Notes: generated by a model not told the origin, from the sequence alone. A stretch of 42,504 bases of DNA from Nanobdellati archaeon (GCA_013152815.1 JAADFO010000016.1:1-42504), one strand, 5' to 3'; counted from the first letter of the stretch, positions 1-11,008 are shown. Made by a program: numbers and translations.

Positions 1-2
1 AC

Positions 3-3000
3 ATCTACACCTACAACGCCACCATCACCGACCTCGCCCACAACACCAACAGCACCGAAACACGCACCATCACCCTCGACAACGTAGCCCCGAAGATCAG
101 CTTCTCTGGCGGGACCGAAGCCAATGACAGCTACCGCTCCCGTGACTGGATATACATCAATGTGAGCATCGATGATGTGGCATTGGCCAATGCCAGCTTC
201 CTGCTGTACAACAGCAGTGGCGGCCTCATCAACCTGACCGTCCTGACAGGCGCACCTTTCGAAGCGAACATCACCGGTCTTGACCCTGATATGCAGTACC
301 GATACAACGTGACCGCAGAAGACCTGGCAGGCAACGTGAACAGCACCGAAACACGCACCATCACCCTCGACAACACTGCTCCGGGAATACAGTATGAACA
401 ACCGACGCCTGCCGACGGCACCAACCAGTCAGCCACCATATTCTCCATCAATGTCAGCACAGCAGAAACATACCCCGATACCTTGCTGTTCTACCTCAAC
501 GGCAGTCTCAACAGCAGCCGGCAAGGATACGGCAGCCTGGAGAACCTGACGTTCCCTGGTCTCTCGGACGGGACCTACACCTATTACGCCTGGTTGAACG
601 ACAGTGCAGGAAACAGCAACCAGACAGCAAGCCAGACGATACGCATCGATACCACCCCGCCGTCCATCAGTCTCATCGGCCCCTCGAACGACTCCTGGAA
701 AGGCAATGCCAGCACCACCGTGGAGTTCATCTACCAGACCGATGACCGGCTGCTGAGCATCGCAAACTGCTCGCTCTACCTGGATGGCAGCCTCAACCAG
801 ACCAACCAGAGCGTCGAGCAGAACATCGACCAATCCTTCATCCAGGAACTGGGCGAAGGGAACTACAGCTGGAAAGTGGGCTGCAGCGATCAGGTAGGAA
901 ACAGCAACAGCTCCATTGAACAGGTGGTGCGTATCGACACCACCTTCCCCAATATCACGCAACATGCAAGGAACGACACCAACATCAGCATCACCCAGTA
1001 CCTCTGCCTCAATGCGACGGTCACCGACAGCCCCTCAGGGATCTCCCGGGTCTGGGCACGACTGAACCCGCCCAATCACATCGCAGAGGATGTCCGGCTC
1101 TTCAACAACCACACGACGAGCTGCGACCAGAGCGACACCGACGACGTCTACTCTGTCCTCTATCGGGTGAACCAGGTAGGCACCTACAACTGGACCAGCA
1201 CCTATGCCAACGATTCAGGCAATAACGTTCAGCAGCTGATCGCGGGTCTCGAGTGGAACAGCACATCCATAGGGACCATCACGGTCAACATGACTGCGCC
1301 GGCGCTCAACTTCGAGATCAACGAGTCAGATGCCCTGCTCAACTACACCTACAACCAGACCTGCACCGCAATATGCGATGACAAGCCCCAGAACTGCTCG
1401 GAAGTGTATCTCTATGCTCAGTTCAACTTCAGCGGAGCGACCGACATCAGTGGATCGACTCCGTACCTGGTGAATGCCAACGACAGCCATTACTGCGGCA
1501 ACCTGACAGCAGGCGGAGCATCCTGCAACAGTACCTTCACCATCCGTTCGGCAACCGATGCCGGAGCGACCTCCTGGAAGGTCTGGTGCCGGGCAGAGTC
1601 CTCCATCGTGGGAAGCTACCTCTCGACAGAGCGGACCAACATCAGCATCAACGACCATCCTCTCCCCGCGTTCACCTACCCGACCAACGGCACCTGGCTC
1701 CAGGGACAGGAATCGTTGAACGCATCTCTCTCAAGCGACGACCAGGGCATCAGCACCTATCGCTTCGAGCTGGACAACACGACCATCTTTGACAGCCCGA
1801 GCATCCTCTGTTCAGGCCAGGACGAGAACTGCACCTTCGATACCCTCAGCCAAAGCCAATGCGGGCAGGAAAGCTATGCATGCATGCTCCGGCTCACGAC
1901 GACCGACACCGACGGACTGTCGAACAGCACCATCACGACCATCGGCATCGACAACCTCGCGCCGAGAACCCTTCTCGGTACGCCGACAGACAACAGCTGG
2001 AGCAAGGATGCTGCAGTATCCTTCAGCTACACGCCCACCGATGTGAACATCGACACCTGCATCATCTATCATAATGCCTCAGGAAGCTTCCAGGAGAACA
2101 GCAGCAACCATTCGGTCGTCTCAGGCAAGCAGGATACGACAAGCCTGACCTTCCAGGAGGGGACCTATCTCTGGAATGTCTGGTGCAACGACACGCTCCA
2201 GAACCAGGGCTTCAACAGCAGCAACAGGACGTTCCATGTGGACCTCACCGCACCCACCATCCGCCTGGTATCGCCGCCGAACACGACCTTCCTGCTCCCC
2301 AACGTGACCTTCATCTACAATGTGAGCGAACACCAGTCCAACATCAGCTCCTGCTCGCTCATCCTTGATGGTACCATCAACCAGACCAACAGCACCATCA
2401 CCCTCGATACGCCCATCAACTTCACGGTCAACCGCATGGTGGACGGCAACCACAGCTGGCAGGTGAACTGCACCGACTACGCCGGCAACGAGAACAGCTC
2501 TGAAGGACGCCTCATCAGGGTCGACGGGACAGGACCGGCAACCGTCCTGCTGAGCCCGGTCCAGGGGATGAACGTCTCCTCTGCGAGCCTGCTGCTCAAC
2601 GCGAGCATCGACGACAGCGGCGGCATCGGACCCAACAGGACACAGTTCTCCTATCGGGAGAACTCCAGCGCGAGCTGGAAATCCGTCTGCACGGTCGGGA
2701 TTGACCAGAACGCCCACGCCAACTGTACCTGGGACATCTCTCTGCTCGACGACAGAACCACCTATGAAGTGAGGGCACAGACCAATGACAGCCTGGGCAA
2801 TGACGGCGGCTTCGATACGGTCCAGAACATCACCTTCGACCGGGTCTCTCCTCTGGTGCAGGCATCCTCGCCTGCGAACAATACGCTCAGCAGAGACGGG
2901 GACGTGGTCTTCGTCTACAATGTGACCGACACCACCTCAGCCATCAGCAACTGCTCACTGCTCCTTGACGGGACCATCAACAGCACCGACACCTCAATCA

Positions 3001-6000
3001 GCAAAGGCGTCAACCAGAGTTTCAGCCTCACGGCCATGGGAGAATCCGACTATAACTGGAGCGTCCGATGCACTGACCAGGCAGGCAACCAGGGGAATGC
3101 ATCGACCTATAACCTGACAGTCTCCTATGATCATGAGCCTCCGGTCATCACCCTGCTTTCTCCTGCACCTGGAGAGATCTACACCAGCGAGGATGTCATC
3201 TTCCAATATCAGGCGAACGACACCATCTATGACGTCGCCTCATGCAGCCTCATCGTCGACGAACGCATCAACCAGACCGACAGCAGCATCACCGAAGGCA
3301 CCACCCAATACTTCACCATCGCCAACATGCCGGACGGCAACTATACCTGGATGGTCAACTGCACCGACACGAGTCCCCGGACAGCCAACGAGGGCAACAG
3401 TTCCACCCGGAACCTCACGGTCATGAAGACCACGACCCTGCTGGCCAACGTCACCAGCGACAAGACGGCCTATGAACAGGGAGAGGACGCCCGCTTCACG
3501 ATAAAGACCACCAACCAGTTCGGAGGAGCGGTCAACACGAGCCTTCTCCTGCATATCCTGGAAGGCAACAGCACCATGGCCTGGTGGAATACCGACTACC
3601 CCTACCGTCAACCAATAATCATCAACAACAGCGGCACTGAACAGCTGGAGGCGGGGTATACGCTGAACCATAGTTTCGACTCGTCCCGGCTCATGGACCT
3701 GGGCAGGATGCAGGCTGGCGGCCAGGACCTTCGGGTGGTCTTCTGGAACAACGACACCAACAACTTCACAGAACTCGACCGCATCTTGACCAGCCTGAAC
3801 AGCAGCAGCACCCATGTGCGGTTCAGGATACAGAAGAACATCAGCGCCGGCACCCTTGACTCGGAGTATTACCTCTATTATGGCAACAGCTCGGCGGGAA
3901 GTCCGCCGACGAACAAATCAAACGTCTTCTTCTACTTCGACGGCTTTTCACAAGACAGCCGTTCTGCTTACAACCAGACACGTTCCTTTGATTTCCAAGG
4001 AAACGGAGAGGATGCGGATACGACCCTGACCCACGATAGCACCGCAGGGCAGATCAACTACAGCGGCACGAACAGCAACGGCAAATCCCTGCGTCAGGTC
4101 ACCATGCCCATCAGGGATGCCATCATCGAAGCAGACCAATACTACCATGACATCGCCCCGGGAGCGATCTACAGCAGACTTGAGCTGGCAGCAAGGGTCG
4201 AGGGCGACAACTACTATTATTTCTGGGCATCCACCAACATCTTCGACAGCGAACTTGGAAGATACCGAGACGGGACCAAGACACAGCTCGCGACCGTCAA
4301 CACCCAGTTCACCAACTTCGATGTCTGGCATCATCTCAAGCTCATCACCTATCAGAACAGCAGCACGGTATTCCTCAAAAGCTTCGTGGACGGAAGCCCC
4401 CTCGTATCCTACAATGATTCTGATCCGGCCAGTCGCATCAGCACGGCAGGAGGATTCGGCCTCGGAGCGCTCCAGCTGGTCGGAGCCTGGGATAACCTGA
4501 CCGTCCGCAGATACATGACCCAGCCGCCCAACAGCGACAACGGCTCAGAAGAACGGCTCATCTCGACCCTGCAGAACACCACGGGACTCGACGGCATCTG
4601 GAACACCAGCTATGAGACCCTGAACCTCAGCATAGGCAACTACTCGGCCGTCAGCAGGGCATCGAGCAAAGGATACTTCGACGGCATAGACGGAACCCCG
4701 TTCCGGATCGTCCCGGACACGAGCCCGCCAGCATTCAGCAACATCCAGGTGATCCCCTCTCCTGTCTGGAACTTCAAGGATGCCAATATCAGCATCAGCA
4801 TCAGAGACCGGGCCCATGACATCTCACAAGCCCTCATCGAAGGCTCCTGGGCAGGAATCCTGACCAACGACACACCAACAAACATCTCAGGAAGCAGCTA
4901 TACCTTCTCGGTCTCGAAGGAGAACCTCACCAGCGGAGAGCTCGTCACCTACCGATTCTTCGCGAACGATACCCTGGACAACAGGAACAATTCACAGACC
5001 TTCAACTTCACCGTCGTCAGGTCACTCGCCTCGCCCGGCATCGACTACCCGGCATACAGCATCTCCCGGTTCATCAACAGGACATTCTGGCTCAATACCA
5101 CCGTCCTTGCCATCAACGGTTCCATAGCGACCTGCCAGGTCAATGCCACCTACCCTTCCCTGCTCCTGAACCTCAGCAGAGATGACCAACAGATAGGCTC
5201 TCTCTCCAACGGAAGCAGCTCCACCGGTGCCCGCTATCTGTTCAACAGCTCCACTCCCGGCAGCTATATCATCAACATCTCAACGAGCTGCCTGGAAGGT
5301 GACGGCAGGAACCTCAGCTCGGTCAGGATCATCTATGATCCTGTCTTCAGCAACCTGACAGAGGACAGCTATGCAGAACTCAGGACCATCACAGGGACAG
5401 ACTATCTTCATATGGCATCAGGGACAGGCAACGACTGGTGGCTGAACAGGAGTTCAGGCAGCATAAGCCTCGATGCCTCTTCGCCTGACAATCCATGGTA
5501 CAGGACGACATGGCAGCTCATCATCAACGACTCCCTGACCTTTGAGCTCTCGGACTTCGACTGGGACATGTTCAGGAGTGCCGTGGATGAGGGAGCGAAC
5601 CAGTCGTTGCTCCAGGCCATAGGCAGGATCGCTGACCCTGCTCTCCGCATGAACATGACCAGCCGCATCTTCGAGGAATCCAAAGTCGATAATCTCAGCC
5701 TTACCCTGCAGCACCTCGGCTCCACCCTCATCAAGGATATCAAGGTAAGATGGCTGATCGACGGATTCAACATCGGAAGCAACAACAGGACAGACAATCT
5801 CACCTTCACCAACGCCAGCGGCGGGCTTGAGAGCTACCGCATGGACGGCAACACGAGCCTCCTCCTCGGCCCTTCCCGGTTCAACACCACAGGGATAACT
5901 GCACTCTCGTTCCATGATCCTGAAATCGCGAGCTACGGGTATGTCTATTGGGAATGGAACATCAGCAAGGATGGGGTGAAGTCGGGATTCGAGAGTTTCG

Positions 6001-7733
6001 ACCTTCGGGCAGGCATGGCATCCTCTGGATTCCTCATCAACGTTACGTTTGGCTGGGGCAACCTTTCCGGAGGGAGCATCGCAGCGTTTGACCCTGGCGT
6101 CGGCATCATCGGACCTGATCTCATCCTGAAGACCAGGGTTGCCATCACCGACTATGCTGCCAGCGAGGCAGGAAACACCTACCTGGACATCACCCAGGAC
6201 ATGACCGACAACGATACAGGGACGACGAGAGTGGCTGCGGCCAAGAGCGGTGACACGGTCAAGGTCTTCAACATCCTCAACAGGACCGACATCACCCACT
6301 ATGATGAGATATCATTGCTCATCTACCCGACCGCCATCGACGCTGATCCTTACCAGCTCCTCTTCATGGCCTATAACACCGATAACGTGACCGTGCAGAG
6401 CACCCTCACCAACTACACCCTCACAAGCAGCCACCTCAACCGATGGGTAAGCATCAACATCACCGATATCGCCCATCTGCAGGACGGGTTCGGGTACCTC
6501 CGGGTCAGGATGGCTCCCAACGGTTCAGCGCTGGGCAACAACAAGAAAGTGACCATCGCCGAGATCAGGTTCAACCTCACCGACCGGACCCCTCCAAATA
6601 TAACGCTCCATGCACCTGTCCAGGGAGACAACCTCTCTTCCACGAGCACACTCTTCAACTTCACCGTCACCGACCTTGTGGATGACTTTATCACCTGCAA
6701 CGTCACGCTTGACGGGAACGTCAACCTCTCTTCTGTCGAGGTGGCCAACGGATCCTACTACAACTTCACCCGTGAGCTGAGCGAAGGCATCCATACCTGG
6801 AATGTCACCTGTATCGACGACGGCATGAATACCGCAGGCAGCGGAACCCGAAACTTCACGGTCATCGGCCAGGCCACCGGCATGACGATAACCATAGCTC
6901 AGGACAACAGCAGCCTCAACATCTCCTGGGACGCTAAAGCCTATGCCGCAGAGTACCTTCTCTACGTCTCAGATAACTATAGCATGTTCTCGACCGCACC
7001 GAACGTCACGTTGAGCACAGCAAACTATACCGACAGCTCATCGGCAGGAGTGACCCAACGGTACTATCGCATCGGCATCAGGAAAGGAAAGGCGAACATC
7101 ACCTCAACCAACACCCTGGGAAAATATCAGGTGGAGCTCCTGACCGGCTTCAACCTGGTCAGCACCCCGCTCAACCTGTCCCGCCAGCGCCTGGGAGACG
7201 AATCCCTGTACAAGAACCCGCTGGTCGTCTCTCCCAGGGGATCGGTGAGGAGCATCTACCGGTTCAACGAGAGCAACGAGGCCTTCGAGAAGGTGGACTA
7301 TCTCGACGGTTTCGGCTGGTCACAGGCGACCGGGTCAGAAGACTTCCTCTTCCTGAACAGCACCCCCGGCTACTGGTTCGAGACCAACCAGAGTGCCAAC
7401 GTAACGTTCCTCGGCATGGTTCCGACCTGGAACCACAGTGTAGCGTTGGCGGTCTCCTGGAGCGTGGTGGCATGGCATTCCATCCAATCCCCGATGCTAC
7501 CGACCTTCGGTGAGCCGCCCACCTATCCCATCGAAGTGACGCCGAGCGACTCAGTCTCCACAATATATACCTATGATGCCTGGGCAGACCACTTCAACAA
7601 GACCGACCATTACAACGGATGGGGCTGGTTCCCTGCCACAGGAGATGGCGGCTTCGTCCGGCTGGAACCGACCAAGGGCTATTATTTCAAATCAATCCAG
7701 GAATCGAACTGGACCATGGAGACCTACCGATGA
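3..7733 (+). CDS. Giant secreted multi-Ig-like surface protein with central DUF2341-like domain and C-terminal duplicated GFNLVSTPL...GYWF / W..VAWHSI...GYYF module (5' truncated by window edge)
   Basis: Frame is open from base 3 (IYTYNATITDLAHNTNSTETRTITLDNVAPK...) into the track ORF at 162, so 162 (a GTG) is not the real start. Recurrent module 'SCSLxLDGxxNxT...GNYxWxVxCTDxAGN'. 'AWWNTDYPYRQPIIINNSG...YYLYYGNSSAG' matches the DUF2341 pattern. Very many N-X-S/T sequons. Confidence 0.9.
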   Translation: MYTYNATITDLAHNTNSTETRTITLDNVAPKISFSGGTEANDSYRSRDWIYINVSIDDVALANASFLLYNSSGGLINLTVLTGAPFEANITGLDPDMQYRYNVTAEDLAGNVNSTETRTITLDNTAPGIQYEQPTPADGTNQSATIFSINVSTAETYPDTLLFYLNGSLNSSRQGYGSLENLTFPGLSDGTYTYYAWLNDSAGNSNQTASQTIRIDTTPPSISLIGPSNDSWKGNASTTVEFIYQTDDRLLSIANCSLYLDGSLNQTNQSVEQNIDQSFIQELGEGNYSWKVGCSDQVGNSNSSIEQVVRIDTTFPNITQHARNDTNISITQYLCLNATVTDSPSGISRVWARLNPPNHIAEDVRLFNNHTTSCDQSDTDDVYSVLYRVNQVGTYNWTSTYANDSGNNVQQLIAGLEWNSTSIGTITVNMTAPALNFEINESDALLNYTYNQTCTAICDDKPQNCSEVYLYAQFNFSGATDISGSTPYLVNANDSHYCGNLTAGGASCNSTFTIRSATDAGATSWKVWCRAESSIVGSYLSTERTNISINDHPLPAFTYPTNGTWLQGQESLNASLSSDDQGISTYRFELDNTTIFDSPSILCSGQDENCTFDTLSQSQCGQESYACMLRLTTTDTDGLSNSTITTIGIDNLAPRTLLGTPTDNSWSKDAAVSFSYTPTDVNIDTCIIYHNASGSFQENSSNHSVVSGKQDTTSLTFQEGTYLWNVWCNDTLQNQGFNSSNRTFHVDLTAPTIRLVSPPNTTFLLPNVTFIYNVSEHQSNISSCSLILDGTINQTNSTITLDTPINFTVNRMVDGNHSWQVNCTDYAGNENSSEGRLIRVDGTGPATVLLSPVQGMNVSSASLLLNASIDDSGGIGPNRTQFSYRENSSASWKSVCTVGIDQNAHANCTWDISLLDDRTTYEVRAQTNDSLGNDGGFDTVQNITFDRVSPLVQASSPANNTLSRDGDVVFVYNVTDTTSAISNCSLLLDGTINSTDTSISKGVNQSFSLTAMGESDYNWSVRCTDQAGNQGNASTYNLTVSYDHEPPVITLLSPAPGEIYTSEDVIFQYQANDTIYDVASCSLIVDERINQTDSSITEGTTQYFTIANMPDGNYTWMVNCTDTSPRTANEGNSSTRNLTVMKTTTLLANVTSDKTAYEQGEDARFTIKTTNQFGGAVNTSLLLHILEGNSTMAWWNTDYPYRQPIIINNSGTEQLEAGYTLNHSFDSSRLMDLGRMQAGGQDLRVVFWNNDTNNFTELDRILTSLNSSSTHVRFRIQKNISAGTLDSEYYLYYGNSSAGSPPTNKSNVFFYFDGFSQDSRSAYNQTRSFDFQGNGEDADTTLTHDSTAGQINYSGTNSNGKSLRQVTMPIRDAIIEADQYYHDIAPGAIYSRLELAARVEGDNYYYFWASTNIFDSELGRYRDGTKTQLATVNTQFTNFDVWHHLKLITYQNSSTVFLKSFVDGSPLVSYNDSDPASRISTAGGFGLGALQLVGAWDNLTVRRYMTQPPNSDNGSEERLISTLQNTTGLDGIWNTSYETLNLSIGNYSAVSRASSKGYFDGIDGTPFRIVPDTSPPAFSNIQVIPSPVWNFKDANISISIRDRAHDISQALIEGSWAGILTNDTPTNISGSSYTFSVSKENLTSGELVTYRFFANDTLDNRNNSQTFNFTVVRSLASPGIDYPAYSISRFINRTFWLNTTVLAINGSIATCQVNATYPSLLLNLSRDDQQIGSLSNGSSSTGARYLFNSSTPGSYIINISTSCLEGDGRNLSSVRIIYDPVFSNLTEDSYAELRTITGTDYLHMASGTGNDWWLNRSSGSISLDASSPDNPWYRTTWQLIINDSLTFELSDFDWDMFRSAVDEGANQSLLQAIGRIADPALRMNMTSRIFEESKVDNLSLTLQHLGSTLIKDIKVRWLIDGFNIGSNNRTDNLTFTNASGGLESYRMDGNTSLLLGPSRFNTTGITALSFHDPEIASYGYVYWEWNISKDGVKSGFESFDLRAGMASSGFLINVTFGWGNLSGGSIAAFDPGVGIIGPDLILKTRVAITDYAASEAGNTYLDITQDMTDNDTGTTRVAAAKSGDTVKVFNILNRTDITHYDEISLLIYPTAIDADPYQLLFMAYNTDNVTVQSTLTNYTLTSSHLNRWVSINITDIAHLQDGFGYLRVRMAPNGSALGNNKKVTIAEIRFNLTDRTPPNITLHAPVQGDNLSSTSTLFNFTVTDLVDDFITCNVTLDGNVNLSSVEVANGSYYNFTRELSEGIHTWNVTCIDDGMNTAGSGTRNFTVIGQATGMTITIAQDNSSLNISWDAKAYAAEYLLYVSDNYSMFSTAPNVTLSTANYTDSSSAGVTQRYYRIGIRKGKANITSTNTLGKYQVELLTGFNLVSTPLNLSRQRLGDESLYKNPLVVSPRGSVRSIYRFNESNEAFEKVDYLDGFGWSQATGSEDFLFLNSTPGYWFETNQSANVTFLGMVPTWNHSVALAVSWSVVAWHSIQSPMLPTFGEPPTYPIEVTPSDSVSTIYTYDAWADHFNKTDHYNGWGWFPATGDGGFVRLEPTKGYYFKSIQESNWTMETYR
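48..374 (+). repeat. 36-nt exact direct repeat (48-83 and 339-374), period 291 nt = 97 codons
   Basis: aacagcaccgaaacacgcaccatcaccctcgacaac occurs at both sites, encoding NSTETRTITLDN at the end of consecutive Ig-like modules. Confidence 0.9.
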
Positions 7734-8887
7734 GCAGACGAAGACGGGCAGAAGTGAAGGGAGAAACGATGAAAGGAACAAGGAAAAGGATGAAGAAAAG
7801 GATGAGGGAAGGGCTGAGGGAAGGAAGGAAGGGTTTGCCAGGTTCCCTGCTGTTCGTCGTTCTCCTACTGTTCGTCATTCCCCTGCTGCTCACGGCATCC
7901 CCTGTATCGGCCATACCCGTCCCACAGGGCATCGATGGGTTTGTCCTGGGCATGGACAACATCACCCAGGCACCTGCAGGGACGGCTTTCAGCATCATCA
8001 ACCTGGAGACAGGAAAGGTGATAAACGGCTTCACCGGCATGGGCAACCTTCCTGGAAGGTATTCAGCAGCGGTCCAAGGAACGACAGGTGACAGGATCCT
8101 CATCACCGCAAGCACAGGACAACACATGGCCAACAGGACCGTCAACCTGACCGGGTCGATGCACCAGGTCAACCTGTACCTCAATCTCTCGACCTGGCCG
8201 GATGACGGAAAGAACCATGCCAGACCGAGCATAGCGGTATCGGCACGAAATACTCCTGCCACCGATGTGACAGACCAGACACAGGAGACAGGAAAACGCC
8301 GAGTCCCCCAGACCATGACAAGCCATGCGGTCCCCCAGATCATGATCATCGACGGGTCTGTAGCGAGCGGGAGCGGGATACCCGTCGATGCGGGAGAGGA
8401 AGCAGGAAACCAGGACATCATCATCACCAACCTCAGGACAGGCGAACAGGTAACTGCAGAGAACAGGAAGGCCTATCGTGGAACGACGAGGCATACAGGA
8501 TTCCGTGCAGCCATCAGAGGGAGGACAGGCGATCAGCTCACGCTCACCTATCAAGACAGGGAATCATCACCCCTGCCCTTCGGCAAGGACCAGGCCGGCA
8601 TCGTGATCCAGACGGAAACAACGGCCGACAACGACAAAGAAGGTAAAGAAAACAGCGGCAGGGCAGCAACAGACAGACAGAGGGCAACAGGGCTTCTGGT
8701 CACCGGATGGACAACAGTCCAGCAGGAACAGATTTTGGGAGATGACAACAAGCGTCCGGAAGGAAAGAGACATCCCCTCAAGAGCGCGACATTCTTCCTT
8801 GGCCTGGTCCTCCTGATAAGTGTGGTGTTCTCCTGGAGAACTCCGAAGAAGACAGAAACAGAGCAGACGAAGCAGGACCGACCATGA
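7730..8887 (+). CDS. Secreted/membrane protein: N-terminal signal peptide, short beta-rich repeats, C-terminal TM
   Basis: ATGA overlap with the upstream stop (ATG 7730, TGA 7731-7733), so the track start at 7619 is too early. LLFVVLLLFVIPLLLTASPVSA signal; ATFFLGLVLLISVVFSW C-terminal TM followed by basic/polar tail. Confidence 0.85.
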   Translation: MSRRRRAEVKGETMKGTRKRMKKRMREGLREGRKGLPGSLLFVVLLLFVIPLLLTASPVSAIPVPQGIDGFVLGMDNITQAPAGTAFSIINLETGKVINGFTGMGNLPGRYSAAVQGTTGDRILITASTGQHMANRTVNLTGSMHQVNLYLNLSTWPDDGKNHARPSIAVSARNTPATDVTDQTQETGKRRVPQTMTSHAVPQIMIIDGSVASGSGIPVDAGEEAGNQDIIITNLRTGEQVTAENRKAYRGTTRHTGFRAAIRGRTGDQLTLTYQDRESSPLPFGKDQAGIVIQTETTADNDKEGKENSGRAATDRQRATGLLVTGWTTVQQEQILGDDNKRPEGKRHPLKSATFFLGLVLLISVVFSWRTPKKTETEQTKQDRP

Positions 8888-10671
8888 GACAAGGCAGACT
8901 TTCGGGGACAACCCTGGCAGGCATGACAGGTATCGTCCTTATGTTGGTCGTCCTGTCTACCTTCATCGCAGCCCAACCACCGACACCCCATGGCATCGCC
9001 GGCACCATCTATCTCATAGACGGCACCACCCAGGTCCCGCTTGGTTCTCCCTTCCGGGTGAACGACTCCACGTCAGGAGATCTTGTCCATGATGTGACAA
9101 GCGTCCCTGTCCCTGGACTGAGCGGACGGTATTCGGTCAGCATCGATGGCCTTGACGGTGACTTTGTCATCGTCCAATCCTGGAACGACAGCCATTACGG
9201 TGAGACCAACCTCACCCTGATAGGAGACATGACCGGAATCGACGTCATCCTCAACAGGACCAGAGAACCAGAGGCCAACGTGACCATTGTCTACCCCGCT
9301 AACGGCGCTTCGTTCAACACCAACGAAACCTGGCAGCTCAACGTCAGCTATGGAGTGCTGGGCGGCCAGGACGGCATCGGATGCAACGCGACGTTGACCA
9401 TCGCAGATACTGGTGTCTTCGATCTTGCCACCGGAGAATCCGCGGTGAAAGAGCTCGGCGGAGTGGCTCTGGGAGAGACGGTCAACATCTCCTATAATAT
9501 CTCTGGCAAGTCTGCAGGGACATCGAATTTCACGGTCAACGGCATCTGTTCCAACAGCAGGGTCAACTTCGCAGGAGAGAGCAACGATACGGTATTCGGC
9601 ATAACAGCGACAGGACAGACAATACCGCAGGTGCAGTTGATAAGACCGGCGAACAACACGCTCAACATAACGACCCATAACATCACCTTTACCTACCAGG
9701 TAAGCCATCCTTCTCTCCTGAACAACTGCACACTTATCCTCGATGACCAGGTGAACATGACCCAACTCGCTCCGGATACCGATGTCGAACAGAACTTCTC
9801 TGTCCTCATCCCCAATGGGCAATACAACTGGACGGTGAACTGCACAGACATCCTGAACGTTTCCGGAACAGCCGACCCCTATAATCTCACGGTACGGGTC
9901 TATCCTCCTGCAGTCATTTCCCTGAGCGTGGATACGCCCATCGATCTCCAGACAGGAACCGCAACGATCGTAACCTGTAACGCATCGGTACGGGATGAGA
10001 ACGGCATCAGTGACCTTGCGTCGGTCAATGCGTCGCTGTTCAATCAGGGAGTCTCATCGCCACAGGACACAGACAACAAAAACTGGCATTATACCAACAG
10101 CTCCTGCTCAGCCTTCCAGACAGGGGTTTTCACTGCAAACTACAGCTGCACGTTCCCTGTCGAATACTATGCCCGCAACGGCAGCTGGGCGTGCAACGTG
10201 ACCCTCAGCGATTCAGGAAACAACATCAACAGCTCAGTCCAGAGCACAACGCTGAACGCGCTGATAGCACTGAGCACAGATGCAGCACTCGACTTCGGCA
10301 ACGTCCTGGCAGGGCAGGTCTCAAGCGAGATGAACATCACCATAACCAACACCGGAAACATCGGGTTCAACATCTCCACCAACGGCTATGGATTGAACCC
10401 AAAAGACAATCTCAGCCTGGCCTGCGACAGCGGACAGAACATCAGTGTCACCAGGATGAGATATGCGCCGCAGCCAGGAGTCGGCTATGGAATCAAGACC
10501 AACCTCACCGCAGACATAGCGCTTATCAATAACATCTTCTTTCCCAAGAGAACCGATGAAGCAGGATATGGAAGCGACAGGAACAACACCTTCTGGGCTG
10601 TCGGTGTGCCGACAGGAATGAAAGTGTCCTCTTGCAACGGAACAATTGTCCTTTATGCTACGATAGCCTGA
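8884..10671 (+). CDS. Secreted Ig-like protein with C-terminal module shared with 12792..13748 and 20091..21080
   Basis: ATGA overlap with the previous gene; signal peptide; Ig-like 'NNCTLILDDQVNMT...YNWTVNCTD'; C-terminal 'NITITNTGNIGFNISTNGYG...NNTFWAVGVPTG...CNGTIVLYATIA'. Confidence 0.85.
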   Translation: MRQGRLSGTTLAGMTGIVLMLVVLSTFIAAQPPTPHGIAGTIYLIDGTTQVPLGSPFRVNDSTSGDLVHDVTSVPVPGLSGRYSVSIDGLDGDFVIVQSWNDSHYGETNLTLIGDMTGIDVILNRTREPEANVTIVYPANGASFNTNETWQLNVSYGVLGGQDGIGCNATLTIADTGVFDLATGESAVKELGGVALGETVNISYNISGKSAGTSNFTVNGICSNSRVNFAGESNDTVFGITATGQTIPQVQLIRPANNTLNITTHNITFTYQVSHPSLLNNCTLILDDQVNMTQLAPDTDVEQNFSVLIPNGQYNWTVNCTDILNVSGTADPYNLTVRVYPPAVISLSVDTPIDLQTGTATIVTCNASVRDENGISDLASVNASLFNQGVSSPQDTDNKNWHYTNSSCSAFQTGVFTANYSCTFPVEYYARNGSWACNVTLSDSGNNINSSVQSTTLNALIALSTDAALDFGNVLAGQVSSEMNITITNTGNIGFNISTNGYGLNPKDNLSLACDSGQNISVTRMRYAPQPGVGYGIKTNLTADIALINNIFFPKRTDEAGYGSDRNNTFWAVGVPTGMKVSSCNGTIVLYATIA

Positions 10672-10868
10672 TCCAGCATCACTAAGACTTCTTCACAGAT
10701 TTGATGACCAATTCTCCTCTCTTTCGTCGTTCCTTGTTCATAACACACAGATTCAAGGAGAAGGAGAGCGTCTTACAGATGACTTTCTTGTTTTGAGCCT
10801 GTTTCCCGTTTTCTTTCAGGAAAAAACGAGAATTCACGGTTTTTTTTTCTTGACAGATATGGAAAGAT

Positions 10869-10884
10869 TTATATATTAATATAT
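10869..10884 (+). promoter_or_regulatory. Putative archaeal TATA region upstream of the first array paralog, containing palindrome ATATATTAATATAT (10871-10884)
   Basis: gatttatatattaatatatgaa in an AT-rich intergenic block after a T-tract (~10850-10858). Confidence 0.5.
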
Positions 10885-10939
10885 GAATTAGTATACCGCT
10901 GTATTAAAAATTATATTGATAGCCTAAAAAAGGGATAAA

Positions 10940-11008
10940 TATATGAAAACATAGAAGGATAGCGTGTTTTCATATACTGGCACTGTGCCAGAGAAGCCAA
11001 TCGGCTTC
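10940..11008 (+). promoter_or_regulatory. Three consecutive inverted repeats in the leader/promoter of 11113..11949
   Basis: TATATGAAAAC(15 nt)GTTTTCATATA 10940-10976; CTGGCAC-T-GTGCCAG 10977-10991; GAAGCC-AATC-GGCTTC 10993-11008. Confidence 0.65.

Noticed and set aside
429-965. Minus-strand ORF of 178 aa inside the giant gene (and similar: 2121..2717, 3240..3815, 5454..6299)
   Set aside because: Shadow ORFs opposite a repetitive, codon-biased, convincingly coding frame; no signal, domain or ribosome-binding context.
7687-8430. Minus-strand 247-aa ORF with hydrophobic stretches
   Set aside because: Antisense to 7730..8887, which has ATGA coupling on both sides.
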